Assembly (NCBI GenBank): GCA_020724865.1
Contig: DYGA01000003.1
Span: forward strand, 1 to 64,000
Reading direction: 5' to 3'
Source of the DNA: Candidatus Paceibacter sp.
GTDB taxonomy: Bacteria; Patescibacteria; ABY1; S139-126
DNA: 64,000 nucleotides
Made by a program: the position numbers and the translations under genes. A model generated the notes under the pieces. That model was not told where the DNA came from. It ran no database searches and was given only the letters and a program-made list of their open reading frames with translations. This document shows, one piece after another, positions 24,685-33,740 of the stretch. Within the stretch, counting starts at the first letter, position 1. Each line of letters begins with the position of its first letter.

Positions 24685-26898
24685 ATGAAAAAAACTTTAC
24701 ATATTTTTCTTGGGTTGATAGTCACGTTGGGCGTGATGAATTTTTTTGTTATACGGACCAAGGCCAGTGCAGTTGAAATAAACAAATCAAGTACTTCCGA
24801 AGTTATAGTAAAAATGAAACACAGCGATAAACTTTATAAACTATCAGCTGCTCAGGGTATTGATACAGAATATTTGTTGGCTAATTATAATTTAAATTCA
24901 CAAATTGAATACGTAGAACCAAATTTTAAATTTTCTGCCGCTGTCACCACTCCCAATGACCCGGATTTTATTCAACAGTATTATTTAGGCCAAGTGCAGG
25001 CGCAAGCTGGGTGGGATATTTCTACTGGACGACCAGAAATTGTTGTGGCAGTTTTGGATAGTGGTGTGGATATTGATAATCTTGATTTGAAACACAATAT
25101 TTGGGTCAATGTTCATGAAAAACCATTTGATCTCATAGACAATGACGGCAATGGCAAAGTTGATGATTTTTATGGATGGAATTTTGTTGATGACAATAAC
25201 GATGTTAAACCAAGTTTTATAAATTTTACTGAATTAGGAGTAAATCACGGAACAATCGTTGCTGGTATTTTAGGAGCCAGAGGGAACAATGGTATCGGTA
25301 TAACTGGCGCGGCTTGGCAGATTAAAATTATGCCGTTGAAAGTTTTAGATAGTTCTGGCATGGGAGATTCACTGACTTTAGTGCGGGCAATTGATTATGC
25401 TATTAGTAAAAAAGTTGATGTGATCAATTTATCAGTGGTGGGGCATAGTTATAGTCAGGCCTTGCAGGATGCAATTTCCCGGGCATGGCAAGCAGGTATT
25501 GTGATTGTAGCGGCAGCTGGCAATGAAGTGGGTTTAGGTCAAAACATGGATATTTATCCAGCTTATCCAGTCTGTAACGATGGTGAAGATAATATGGTAT
25601 TAGGGGTAGTAGCTCTTGATCGTTATAGTCGTCTGGCCAGTTTTTCCAATTTTGGCAGTCGTTGTAGTGACGTATCAGCGCCGGGAGTAAATTTTTATTC
25701 TACGGTTGCTTATCATGAGTCTTTTCCTGGTTTTAATCATTATTATAAAGCTGGTTTTTCTGGAACTTCAGTAGCCACACCTTTGGTATCTGCTTTGGCG
25801 GCGTTGATTAAATCAGTAAATCCCAGTTTAACCAATATTCAGATACGCAATATTATTTTAAATACTGCCAGTGATGTTGATTTTTTGAATCCAAATTATA
25901 AAGGTAAATTGGGGAGTGGTTTAGTTGATTTTGGTAAAGCTTTGGGAGCGGCTAAGGCCACTTTGTCTGGTACTAGCCAGCCTATTAGCCAGGATTGGTT
26001 GGTAGTGGGCGCAGGACCCGGCGGCAGTCCGCATGTAAGAATTTTTGACTGGCAAGGCAATGTTTTAGCCCAGTGGTTTGCTTATGATGAAAAATTTAGG
26101 GGCGGGGTAAATGTGGCTGCCGGCGATGTTAATGGTGATGGTAAAAAAGATATAATTACTGCGCCTGGCGCGGGCGGTGGACCTCATATCAGAATCTTCG
26201 ATCATCAAGGCAATGTTTTAGCCCAGTGGTTTGCTTATGATGAAAAATTTAGGGGCGGGGTAAATGTGGCTGCCGGTGATATTGATAATGACGGTTTAGC
26301 AGAAATTATAGTTGCTCCCGCCAGTGGTATGGAAACTTTGGTAAAAATTTTTGATTTTACCGGACATATGCGTTTTAAGTTTTTAGCTTATGCGGATAAT
26401 TTTACAGGTGGCGCCAGTCTGGCGGTTGGCGATGTTGATGGCGACTCGCAAGCAGATATTGTGACTGGAGCAGGTTTTGGGGGCGGTCCGCATGTTCGTA
26501 TATTTAATCGCCAAGGTCAAATTAAACAGCAGTGGTTTGCTTATGATGCCAAGTTTCGGGGCGGGGTAAATGTGGCTGTTGGTAATTTGTCTGGTGATAT
26601 AAATAAAGAAATAGTTACCACTCCTGGACCGGGCGGTGGTCCGCACACACGGGTGTTTAACTGGCAGGGTAAAGTTCAAGCCCAGTGGTTTGCATACGAA
26701 CCAGAAAATCGAACTGGACTAAAAGTTGCAGTTGGGGACATGACCGGAGACGGTAAAAATGAAGTGCTCGTGGCTTTGCAAAAAGGGTCAAGTCCAAATG
26801 TGCGGATATTTAATTCCAATTATCAACTAAGCAAAGAATTGGTCGTTTTTCCCCCAGCTTTTATTGGTGGAGTTAATTTGCAAATTTTAGGTAGATAG
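24685..26898 (+). CDS. Secreted subtilisin-like serine protease with tandem FG-GAP-like repeats
   Basis: This is a 737-aa protein from ATG 24685, with a TTG three bases earlier in frame. It has a signal peptide (KKTLHIFLGLIVTLGV, ending near ASA), a short propeptide, and an S8 catalytic domain: VAVLDSGVDIDNLD (Asp), GVNHGTIVAGILGARG (His), and GFSGTSVATPLVSALAALIK (Ser). After about residue 430 come roughly five and a half 51-residue repeats with GDVNGDGKKDIITAPG-type calcium-binding cores and a GGGPHIRIFDHQGNV loop, a beta-propeller pattern. It would act outside the cell. Two repeats share an identical 70-nt stretch (26053-26122 and 26206-26275). Confidence 0.93.
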   Translation: MKKTLHIFLGLIVTLGVMNFFVIRTKASAVEINKSSTSEVIVKMKHSDKLYKLSAAQGIDTEYLLANYNLNSQIEYVEPNFKFSAAVTTPNDPDFIQQYYLGQVQAQAGWDISTGRPEIVVAVLDSGVDIDNLDLKHNIWVNVHEKPFDLIDNDGNGKVDDFYGWNFVDDNNDVKPSFINFTELGVNHGTIVAGILGARGNNGIGITGAAWQIKIMPLKVLDSSGMGDSLTLVRAIDYAISKKVDVINLSVVGHSYSQALQDAISRAWQAGIVIVAAAGNEVGLGQNMDIYPAYPVCNDGEDNMVLGVVALDRYSRLASFSNFGSRCSDVSAPGVNFYSTVAYHESFPGFNHYYKAGFSGTSVATPLVSALAALIKSVNPSLTNIQIRNIILNTASDVDFLNPNYKGKLGSGLVDFGKALGAAKATLSGTSQPISQDWLVVGAGPGGSPHVRIFDWQGNVLAQWFAYDEKFRGGVNVAAGDVNGDGKKDIITAPGAGGGPHIRIFDHQGNVLAQWFAYDEKFRGGVNVAAGDIDNDGLAEIIVAPASGMETLVKIFDFTGHMRFKFLAYADNFTGGASLAVGDVDGDSQADIVTGAGFGGGPHVRIFNRQGQIKQQWFAYDAKFRGGVNVAVGNLSGDINKEIVTTPGPGGGPHTRVFNWQGKVQAQWFAYEPENRTGLKVAVGDMTGDGKNEVLVALQKGSSPNVRIFNSNYQLSKELVVFPPAFIGGVNLQILGR
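26053..26275 (+). repeat. Identical 70-bp repeat units inside the protease gene
   Basis: Bases 26053-26122 and 26206-26275 are identical, with a period of 153 bp (51 codons). Later units (26359 onward, 26512 onward) are diverged. DNA identity beyond what protein selection needs points to recent duplication or gene conversion of this propeller unit, and the repeat number may vary between strains. Confidence 0.9.
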
Positions 26899-26901
26899 TT
26901 T

Positions 26902-27390
26902 ATGTCTGATGTCAATCGACTATCTTCAAATTTACAAAAAATTTTATTTTCGGTATTCAATCGTTTGATAAATTTTTTTACGGCTTTGCCGGGATTGCGT
27001 CGTTTTGCGCTTTTACCCCAATTTTTACGTTTTGTGACAGTCGGAATTTTCAACACCACAATTGATTTTACAGTTTATGTCGTTTTAACCAGAGGTTTAA
27101 CTTTTTTTAGTCACCATTATTTACAAGCTAATTTTTTGGCATTTTTATCCGCCAATTTATTTAGTTTTTGGGCCAACAAAAACTGGACTTTTCAAAATGA
27201 CAATCGGCGTAAAATTTTTCAGTATAGTAAATTTTTTATTATCAGTGTTTTAGCGTTACTTACAATCCAATTGACTATGTTTGTTGGAGTATCAATTTTT
27301 GGTTGGTGGGATTTGGCTAGTAAAATTTTAGCCCTGTTATTTAGTGTGTTTATTAATTTTTTTGGCTCCAAATTTTGGGCGTTTAAGTGA
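26902..27390 (+). CDS. GtrA-family membrane protein
   Basis: This 162-aa protein has four membrane spans. It starts about residue 45 with FLRFVTVGIFNTTIDFTVYV, and the GtrA mark NLFSFWANKNWTFQND near 94-109 and INFFGSKFWAF at the end. GtrA-family proteins help move or handle undecaprenyl-linked sugars in wall and LPS glycosylation. It starts 3 nt after the protease stop and precedes a GT2 gene (27611) of the kind it is usually paired with. Confidence 0.9.
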   Translation: MSDVNRLSSNLQKILFSVFNRLINFFTALPGLRRFALLPQFLRFVTVGIFNTTIDFTVYVVLTRGLTFFSHHYLQANFLAFLSANLFSFWANKNWTFQNDNRRKIFQYSKFFIISVLALLTIQLTMFVGVSIFGWWDLASKILALLFSVFINFFGSKFWAFK

Positions 27391-27460
27391 GCATATAATT
27401 AAAGTCAATTATTAATTACTAATAACTAATTACTATTTAATTAATCAATTAATAATACCT

Positions 27461-27520
27461 TGTTATACTGAACTTGGTTCAGCATCTACAACGAGATCCC
27501 GAAACAAGTTCGGGATGACA
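27461..27520. repeat. Dispersed GTCATCCTGAA palindromic repeat (copy 4)
   Basis: A 60-bp unit TGTTATACTGAACTTGGTTC...ATCCCGAAACAAGTTCGGGAT...GACA. The second hairpin (ATCCCGAA/TTCGGGAT) is perfect. A trailing half copy (ACAAGTTCGGGATGACAAA) follows to 27545. It lies within AT-rich palindrome words that flank the spacer between GtrA and the GT2 gene. Confidence 0.85.
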
Positions 27521-27610
27521 AAGATAAACAAGTTCGGGATGACAAATGAAAGTTTAAAATTTGTTAATTAGAAAATTCATTAGTTATTAATAATTAGTAA
27601 TTAGTTATTT

Positions 27611-28333
27611 ATGATCTTAGTTATCCCAGCGAAAAATGAAGAATACAGAATTGGACCTACTTTGCAGGCTTATTTAGATTGGTTTGATAATTTAAAAATA
27701 GTAGTGGTGATAACCCCGGGGACTGACAATACCGAAAGTGTCATTAAAAGTTATCAAACTAAATATCAGGGGAAAATAGACTATTTTTTATTGGAAAAAT
27801 TTATAGGTAATAGTAAAGGTAAAGCAATTAGAGCTGGTTTAAAATATGCTTTGGAAAATTATCCCACCGAAAATTTGATTGGTTTTGTAGATGCCGATAA
27901 TTCTTTGGAACCTTCCGAATTTAATAAATTGGTAAAAAATATTTCTAAAGCTGATTTGACTATTGCCTCGCGGTATTTACCAGATTCAGTTTTGACTGAC
28001 CGAGATTCAAATTTACGAGTATTGGCCTCATTGTTGTTTCGTTATTTAGTCAAAATTTTGTTTAGGTTGAAAGTGGCAGATACTCAGTGTGGCGGGAAGT
28101 TGTTTAAAAGGGGCGTGGTTGAAGAAATTTTGCCAAGATTAAAAATTGATGATATGGCTATTGATGTAGAAATTTTGTATTACTGCCAAAAACTGAATAA
28201 AGTTATTAAAGAAATTTCTGTGGTGTGGCGGGAAAAAAAAGCATCAACAATTTCAACTTCGCCAATACAATTTATCAAAACCAGTTGGCAGATGTTTAAA
28301 TCACTGATTAGGTTAAAAGTTAAAAGTTTATAA
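27611..28333 (+). CDS. Glycosyltransferase family 2, dolichyl/undecaprenyl-phosphate sugar synthase-like
   Basis: This 240-aa protein starts ILVIPAKNEEYRIGPTLQAY. It has GKAIRAGLKYALENYPTENL and the metal-binding GFVDADNSLEPSEFNKLVKN (about residues 94-113), then SRYLPDSVLTDRDS and the DPM1-like VADTQCGGKLFKRGVV (about 157-172). It resembles polyprenyl-phosphate-hexose synthases that load a sugar on undecaprenyl phosphate for use outside the membrane, together with a GtrA-type protein such as 26902-27390. Confidence 0.88.
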   Translation: MILVIPAKNEEYRIGPTLQAYLDWFDNLKIVVVITPGTDNTESVIKSYQTKYQGKIDYFLLEKFIGNSKGKAIRAGLKYALENYPTENLIGFVDADNSLEPSEFNKLVKNISKADLTIASRYLPDSVLTDRDSNLRVLASLLFRYLVKILFRLKVADTQCGGKLFKRGVVEEILPRLKIDDMAIDVEILYYCQKLNKVIKEISVVWREKKASTISTSPIQFIKTSWQMFKSLIRLKVKSL

Positions 28334-28600
28334 AGTTGAAAGTTTTAAATAATATAAAGTATTAAGCATAAATACTAAATTCTAAATAATATCTAAATTC
28401 AAATTTATCAAATTCAAAACAAAATAAAAGATATCCGTTTTGAAAATTTGAATTGATAATTTTAAATTTATTTAGGATTGAGTGTTTCGTGTTTAGTATT
28501 TTTTTTATAATTTAAAAATTTTTTGTATCTTGTTTGTGCATCTTAAATTAGATCTTGAAATAAAATCAGGATGACAACCAAGATGACACCAGATGATAAT
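28334..28600. repeat. AT-rich inverted repeat and decayed dispersed repeat
   Basis: ACTAAATTCTAAATAATATC and TTCAAATTTATCAAATTCAA (about 28374-28420) are mirrored by TTTGAATTGATAATTTTAAA and AGTGTTTCGTGTTTAGTATT (about 28446-28500). A decayed GTCATCC-type unit (AAATCAGGATGACAACCAAG) follows at 28563-28582. No ORF of interest is present. This fills the gap 28334-28672. Confidence 0.55.
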
Positions 28601-28614
28601 AGATTTTTTTACAT

Positions 28615-28643
28615 TTGATTATTTTGTAAATTTATGTTATAGT
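28615..28643 (+). promoter_or_regulatory. Candidate sigma-A promoter of the exporter operon
   Basis: TTGATT (28615-28620), a 17-nt spacer and TATAGT (28638-28643) precede the ATG of the membrane fusion protein by 29 nt. Confidence 0.5.
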
Positions 28644-28672
28644 CATTGAATTGAATTAACTAAATATAAATT

Positions 28673-30409
28673 ATGAAGTTTTTAAAATCAAAGATTTTTT
28701 GGGTGATAATTGTTTTATTGGTTGGTGGAGGAAGTTATTTAATTTTTAAACCAAAACCCGGTCCAGTTTATACCACAGAAAAAGTAAAAAGAGGAACTAT
28801 AGAACAAACCGTATCAGTTACCGGATCGGTCAAGGGTGCTAGTGAGATTAATTTAAATTTTGAATCTATGGGGACAATTGCCAAGATTAATGTTGTCAAA
28901 GGTGAACAGGTAACCAGGGGTCAGATTTTAGCCGAATTATCAGCTCAAGCCCAACAAAACGCCGTAGCTGAAGCTCTGGCCAATTTACAGGCCAGTGAAG
29001 CTCAATTGAATAAATTGATTGCAGGAGCTTCAAGCGTGGAAATAAAAATTAGCGCCGAGAGTTTAAAAAATGCTGAAATTAATTATCAAAATCGATTGAA
29101 TGATTTGAATAATTTGAAAATAAAATTGGCGGCTGATGAAAAACAGTATGAAAACAGTTTACAAACCAGCCAAGTTTCATTGACCAATGCTCGCGATGCC
29201 GCTTTAGCTAGTATGACCAACGAGTTATTTGATGGGGAAATTGCTGTAAACAGGATCAAAGAAATCTTAGATCGTGATGACGCTAAATATACCTTGGGAG
29301 CTAAAAATATTTATACCAAAACAACAGCCGAAATATCTAGAAATCAAGCTGCCAATAATATTGCTGCGGCAAAACAAAAATTAAATACTGCCAAAATATC
29401 TTTGGCTGATAATGATATTGCCACAGCTTTACAAGAATCAATCAGTGGATTATTGGATGTATCAGAGGCTTTATCTGATATTTATGAAGTATTGATAAAT
29501 ACACCTGCTAGCACTGATTATACTCAGACTGAAATTGATACTGATAAAGCTAATATTAGAACTGATCAAGCAACCATTAGTGCCAGTATTAGTGGGGTGC
29601 AAACTGCCAGAAGTAATTGGGAAAGTGCTCAAGCCGCAGTGGCTACTGCTCAAAATAATTTAAATTCATTTTTAGCCAGTAAAGATTCACAAGTGGCAAC
29701 TGCCGAAGGTGCGGTAAATAGTGCCAAAGGGGCGTGGGATTTAGCCAAGGCTCAGCATGAACAACTTTTATCACCAGCGCGTAGTGAAGATATTGATTTA
29801 CAAAGAGCCAGAGTTGCCCAAAGTAGAGCTGCTTTACAACGGGCACAAGTAGCCCTCGATCAAATGCTCATTAAAGCCCCGGTTGATGGTACTATCACTA
29901 GAGTAAATTATGAGGTAGGGGAAAAAGTTGATTTAACTAAACCAGTTTTTTCTTTATTAGGAAATTCTGGACTGGAAATAGAAGTTGATATCCCGGAATC
30001 AGATATAGCCAAAATTGCTTTAGGGCAAATGGCTCATATAACTTTGGATGCTTTTGGTGAACAAGAATTTATTGGTCATGTAACAATGATTGATCCAGCC
30101 GAAACCAGAATTTCTGATGTGGTGTATTATAAGGTTAAAGTTACCTTTGATGAAGCAAAGGAAGAGATAAAACCCGGTATGACAGCCAACATTGATATTG
30201 CTACTGCCAGTGTAGATAATGCATTGTATATACCTGCACGCGCTGTCAAAGAAAACGGTGGCAAATATGTAGAGGTTTTACAAAACAATAATGAAGTTGT
30301 CCGAAAAACTGTGGAAACTGGTTTGCGCGGTGATGGTGGGGTAATTGAAATTGTCAGTGGTTTAAATGAAGGGGAAGAGGTAATCACTTTTAAACAAGAG
30401 GCAAAATAA
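28673..30409 (+). CDS. HlyD/MacA-type periplasmic adaptor (membrane fusion) protein
   Basis: This 578-aa protein has an N-terminal span (FWVIIVLLVGGGSYLIF, about residues 8-24), a first barrel/biotinyl-like half (VTGSVKGASEINLNFESMGT near 50-69), and a long coiled-coil hairpin of about 250 residues rich in Ala, Gln and Lys. The second lipoyl half follows (MLIKAPVDGTITRVNYEVGE, about 398-417), with a C-terminal beta domain (YYKVKVTFDEAKEEIKPGMT). It links an ABC exporter to the outside. It is the first gene of a four-gene operon with the ATPase and two FtsX-type permeases. In a CPR cell without an outer membrane it would reach only across the wall. Confidence 0.92.
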   Translation: MKFLKSKIFWVIIVLLVGGGSYLIFKPKPGPVYTTEKVKRGTIEQTVSVTGSVKGASEINLNFESMGTIAKINVVKGEQVTRGQILAELSAQAQQNAVAEALANLQASEAQLNKLIAGASSVEIKISAESLKNAEINYQNRLNDLNNLKIKLAADEKQYENSLQTSQVSLTNARDAALASMTNELFDGEIAVNRIKEILDRDDAKYTLGAKNIYTKTTAEISRNQAANNIAAAKQKLNTAKISLADNDIATALQESISGLLDVSEALSDIYEVLINTPASTDYTQTEIDTDKANIRTDQATISASISGVQTARSNWESAQAAVATAQNNLNSFLASKDSQVATAEGAVNSAKGAWDLAKAQHEQLLSPARSEDIDLQRARVAQSRAALQRAQVALDQMLIKAPVDGTITRVNYEVGEKVDLTKPVFSLLGNSGLEIEVDIPESDIAKIALGQMAHITLDAFGEQEFIGHVTMIDPAETRISDVVYYKVKVTFDEAKEEIKPGMTANIDIATASVDNALYIPARAVKENGGKYVEVLQNNNEVVRKTVETGLRGDGGVIEIVSGLNEGEEVITFKQEAK

Positions 30410-30411
30410 AC

Positions 30412-31128
30412 ATGCCTTTGATCAGAATCAAAGATATTAAGCGTGAATTTCAAACTGGCGAGGTTGTCACCAAAGTTCTACATGGTGTCAGTTTTGAAAT
30501 TGCAGAGGGTGAGTTTGTGGCAATTATGGGCCCATCCGGTAGTGGTAAATCTACTTTGATGCACATTTTAGGATTTTTGGACAAAGCTTCCAGTGGCCAA
30601 TATTTTTATAAAGATAAAGATGTTTCCATACTGAATGACGACCAACTTGCCCAAATGCGCAATCAGGAAATTGGTTTTGTTTTTCAAGCGTTTCATTTAT
30701 TGCCCAAATTGTCAGTGCTAGACAATGTAAAATTACCACTTTTATATAGTTCCAGAAAAAATAAAGATGAGGCAGCAAAAAAAGCTTTGGAACAAGTTGG
30801 TTTATCGCATCGGCTTGATTATTATCCCAATCAAATTTCTGGCGGAGAAAAACAAAGAGTAGCTATTGCGCGGGCATTGGTAAATGAACCAGCAGTTGTT
30901 TTTGCCGATGAACCAACTGGTAATTTGGATTCAAAGTCCGGGCAACAAGTGATGTCAATTTTACAAAATTTAAATGATCAGGGCAGGACTATTATTTTGG
31001 TTACTCATGAGAAATATACTTCTCAGCATGCCAAAAGAATTTTGCATATCAAAGATGGTTTATTGGAGAGTGATGAACCGGTTACTGATAGATTGATTGC
31101 TAGTGAGCAAGCTGGGTTAATGAAGTAA
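30412..31128 (+). CDS. MacB/LolD-type ABC transporter ATPase
   Basis: This 238-aa ATPase has Walker A IMGPSGSGKSTLMHILGFLD (about residues 38-57), the Q-loop FVFQAFHLL, signature ISGGEKQRVAIARAL (about 142-156), Walker B VVFADEPTGNLDSKSG (about 161-176) and the switch His in VTHEK. It fits the LolD/MacB/FtsE group and drives export with the two permeases that follow. The start lies 2 nt after the adaptor stop, so all four genes form one transcript. Confidence 0.94.
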   Translation: MPLIRIKDIKREFQTGEVVTKVLHGVSFEIAEGEFVAIMGPSGSGKSTLMHILGFLDKASSGQYFYKDKDVSILNDDQLAQMRNQEIGFVFQAFHLLPKLSVLDNVKLPLLYSSRKNKDEAAKKALEQVGLSHRLDYYPNQISGGEKQRVAIARALVNEPAVVFADEPTGNLDSKSGQQVMSILQNLNDQGRTIILVTHEKYTSQHAKRILHIKDGLLESDEPVTDRLIASEQAGLMK

Positions 31129-31132
31129 TTTT

Positions 31133-32368
31133 ATGAATATATTTGATCACGCCCAAATTTCTTTGCGGGCTTTGTCGGCTAACCGTAACCGATCTTTTTT
31201 AACGATGTTGGGAATTATTATTGGTATTGCTGCGGTAATAATAATTATTTCAGTTGGTAAAGGTGCAGAAAGTTTGTTGTATAGTCAAATTTCAGCAATC
31301 GGCTCGGATTTGATTGGTATTTTGCCCGGAGCAAGTGATGAAGATGGTCCGCCAGCAGCGGCAATGGGAATAACTATAACCACTCTAAAAAATAATGATA
31401 TTAGAGAAGTTGAGAAACAGGTACCGGGGGTTATTGCTGCTAGTGGTTATATACGCGGCCAAGATACCATCACTTATGAAAATCAAAAATTTGACGCGGC
31501 GTTTATGGGTGTTGAAGCAACTTATACAGTTGTAGAAAATGTTCAAGTTGAGTCAGGCAGATTTTTTACTAAGGAAGAAGATAATTCACTGGTTAGAGTA
31601 GCGGTTTTGGGCAGTAAGGTTTATGATGAATTATTTCATGGCGATCCGGCAATAGGTAAAAAAATAAAAATTAGAAAAGAATCTTTTACTGTTATTGGAG
31701 TTATGCCTCCGCGAGGTACGGCGGGATTTTTAAACCAAGATACTCAAGTTTTTATACCTTTGCAAACTGCCCAAAAAATTATGTTGGGTGTTGATCATTT
31801 GGCTTTTGCTCGGGTACGGGTAGCCAAAAATGTAGTAATTGATGATGTATTGGAACAAATCAGGCAGGTATTACGTGAGCAGCACAATTTAACTTCCAGC
31901 GAGGTGGATGATTTTTCGGTTCGCAGCGCTACCCAAGCTTTGGATTTATTATCAACTTTAACTTCAGCTTTAGCTTTCTTTTTGGCAGCGATTGCTGGGA
32001 TAAGTTTATTGGTTGGTGGAGTGGGCATTATGAATATTATGTTGATTGCCGTAAATGAACGTATTCAAGAAATTGGTTTGCGAAAAAGCTTGGGAGCCAA
32101 AACCAAAGATATTATCACTCAGTTTTTAGTAGAAGCAATGATTTTAACTTTGTTGGGGGCTATTATTGGCATTTTGGCAGGCAGTATTATTTCTTTTTTA
32201 ATTGCCGTGGTTGCTAATCAGTTGGATTATAAATGGGATTTTGTTATAACTCCATTTTCAATTATTTTATCTTGTTCCATTGCTTTATTGATCGGATTAA
32301 TTTTTGGGTATTATCCAGCCAAAAAAGCTGCCAGTCTTGATCCGATCGAGGCCTTGCGTTATGAATAA
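31133..32368 (+). CDS. MacB/FtsX-type ABC transporter permease
   Basis: This 411-aa permease has one N-terminal span (SFLTMLGIIIGIAAVIIII, about residues 21-39), a large extracytoplasmic MacB_PCD domain (about 45-275), then three spans (about 285-400) ending with the coupling FGYYPAKKAASLDPIEALRY. MacB-type permeases couple ATP hydrolysis to mechanotransmission of peptides, lipids or toxins. It and the next gene are paralogues with about the same layout, so they probably form a heterodimer. Confidence 0.92.
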   Translation: MNIFDHAQISLRALSANRNRSFLTMLGIIIGIAAVIIIISVGKGAESLLYSQISAIGSDLIGILPGASDEDGPPAAAMGITITTLKNNDIREVEKQVPGVIAASGYIRGQDTITYENQKFDAAFMGVEATYTVVENVQVESGRFFTKEEDNSLVRVAVLGSKVYDELFHGDPAIGKKIKIRKESFTVIGVMPPRGTAGFLNQDTQVFIPLQTAQKIMLGVDHLAFARVRVAKNVVIDDVLEQIRQVLREQHNLTSSEVDDFSVRSATQALDLLSTLTSALAFFLAAIAGISLLVGGVGIMNIMLIAVNERIQEIGLRKSLGAKTKDIITQFLVEAMILTLLGAIIGILAGSIISFLIAVVANQLDYKWDFVITPFSIILSCSIALLIGLIFGYYPAKKAASLDPIEALRYE

Positions 32369-32374
32369 TATTTT

Positions 32375-33619
32375 ATGAATTTATTATTACCAGTAAAACA
32401 AGCCTATGCAGCCATGCGGGCCAACCGCATCAGGTCATTTTTGACTATGTTGGGAGTGATTATTGGTATTTCTTCAGTAATTGTTATTTTGTCAGCCGGT
32501 GAAGCTTTGAAGGGTTTTGTTTATAACGAAGTTAATTCTTTTGGTAATAACATTATTCAAGCGGAGGTAAAGGTTCCTTCGACCAATCAGCAATCAGCCG
32601 ATAATGCCGCTGGTATGGCTATGGGTATTACCATCACCACTATGAAAGATAGTGATGCTGAAGCTGTAAGAAAATTGGACAATATTGATAAGGTTTATTC
32701 TGCGGTTTTAGGACAAGGGGTAGCATCTTATCGCAATGAAAATAAAATAGTTACTATTTATGGAGTTACACCAGATTTTATAGAGATTGATCAAGCGCGA
32801 ATTGATTATGGACGATTTTTTACCAACGAAGAAAACCGTTCCCAGTCTCAGGTAGTAGTTTTAGGTTCAGATCTTAAGAAAACTTTATTTGGTGATGATG
32901 AAGCTTTGGGAAAACAGATTAAAATTGGCAATTTAAAATATGAAGTGATCGGAGTTTTTAAACCAAGAGGCTCTTCATTATTTTTCAATATGGATGATAT
33001 GGTAGTGATGCCGCTTTATACTTTACAAAAAAAAGTTATGGGTATAGATCACGTGATGTATTTTTTAGCTACCATGAAAGATATATCTAAAGATGATTTA
33101 ACCAAAGCTCAAATTGAAGATTTATTGCGGGAACGTCATGATATCAGTGATCCCAAAAAAGATGATTTTGCCGTTACTACTCAAGAAGAGATGCAGGATA
33201 TGCTCAATGTAATCTTGGGTGGAGTCCAGCTATTGTTGATTGCAATTGCCAGTATTAGTTTGATTGTGGGTGGGGTAGGGATAATGAATATAATGTATGT
33301 TTCAGTTGCCGAGCGTACTTTTGAAATTGGACTACGTAAAAGTGTGGGTGCAACCAAAAGTAATATCTTATGGCAATTTTTGTGGGAGTCAGTCTTTGTC
33401 ACTCTTTTAGGGGGTATCGTGGGAATAATAATTGGCATTATCTTGACCCAGTTATTTAGTTGGTTAGCAAAATATTTGGCAATTGATTTTGTTTTTACTA
33501 TACCACTGTGGGCGATTGCTTTGGCCGTTGGTTTTGCCGTTAGTGTTGGCTTAATTTTTGGTATTTATCCAGCCAAAAAAGCTGCTGAACTTGATCCCAT
33601 TGAGGCTTTACGGAGGTAG
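32375..33619 (+). CDS. MacB/FtsX-type ABC transporter permease (second copy)
   Basis: This 414-aa paralogue of the preceding gene has the same layout: span 1 SFLTMLGVIIGISSVIVILS, an outer domain with MGITITTMKDSDAEAVRKLD, three C-terminal spans, and a final FGIYPAKKAAELDPIEALRR. It starts 6 nt after the first permease stop. The pair with adaptor and ATPase makes a complete tripartite exporter without an outer-membrane channel. The substrate is unknown. Confidence 0.92.
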   Translation: MNLLLPVKQAYAAMRANRIRSFLTMLGVIIGISSVIVILSAGEALKGFVYNEVNSFGNNIIQAEVKVPSTNQQSADNAAGMAMGITITTMKDSDAEAVRKLDNIDKVYSAVLGQGVASYRNENKIVTIYGVTPDFIEIDQARIDYGRFFTNEENRSQSQVVVLGSDLKKTLFGDDEALGKQIKIGNLKYEVIGVFKPRGSSLFFNMDDMVVMPLYTLQKKVMGIDHVMYFLATMKDISKDDLTKAQIEDLLRERHDISDPKKDDFAVTTQEEMQDMLNVILGGVQLLLIAIASISLIVGGVGIMNIMYVSVAERTFEIGLRKSVGATKSNILWQFLWESVFVTLLGGIVGIIIGIILTQLFSWLAKYLAIDFVFTIPLWAIALAVGFAVSVGLIFGIYPAKKAAELDPIEALRR

Positions 33620-33662
33620 TTAGCTTGATAAGAATCATAAATTGAGGGTAAATTATTAGTTT

Positions 33663-33701
33663 TTAGCACTCTTGACAGGAGAGTGCTAATTTATCTATAA
33701 T
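33663..33701 (+). promoter_or_regulatory. CIRCE operator overlapping a sigma-A promoter
   Basis: TTAGCACTC-N9-GAGTGCTAA (33663-33689) is a perfect match to the CIRCE operator bound by HrcA. The spacer holds the -35 box TTGACA (33672-33677), and TATAAT follows at 33696-33701 with 18 nt between. HrcA binding would therefore block polymerase directly. The first gene, hrcA, begins 39 nt after the -10 box, so the repressor controls its own operon. Confidence 0.95.
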
Positions 33702-33740
33702 GTTATTAGGGTGGTAAAAAATAAGTAATTTTAGGCAAAA

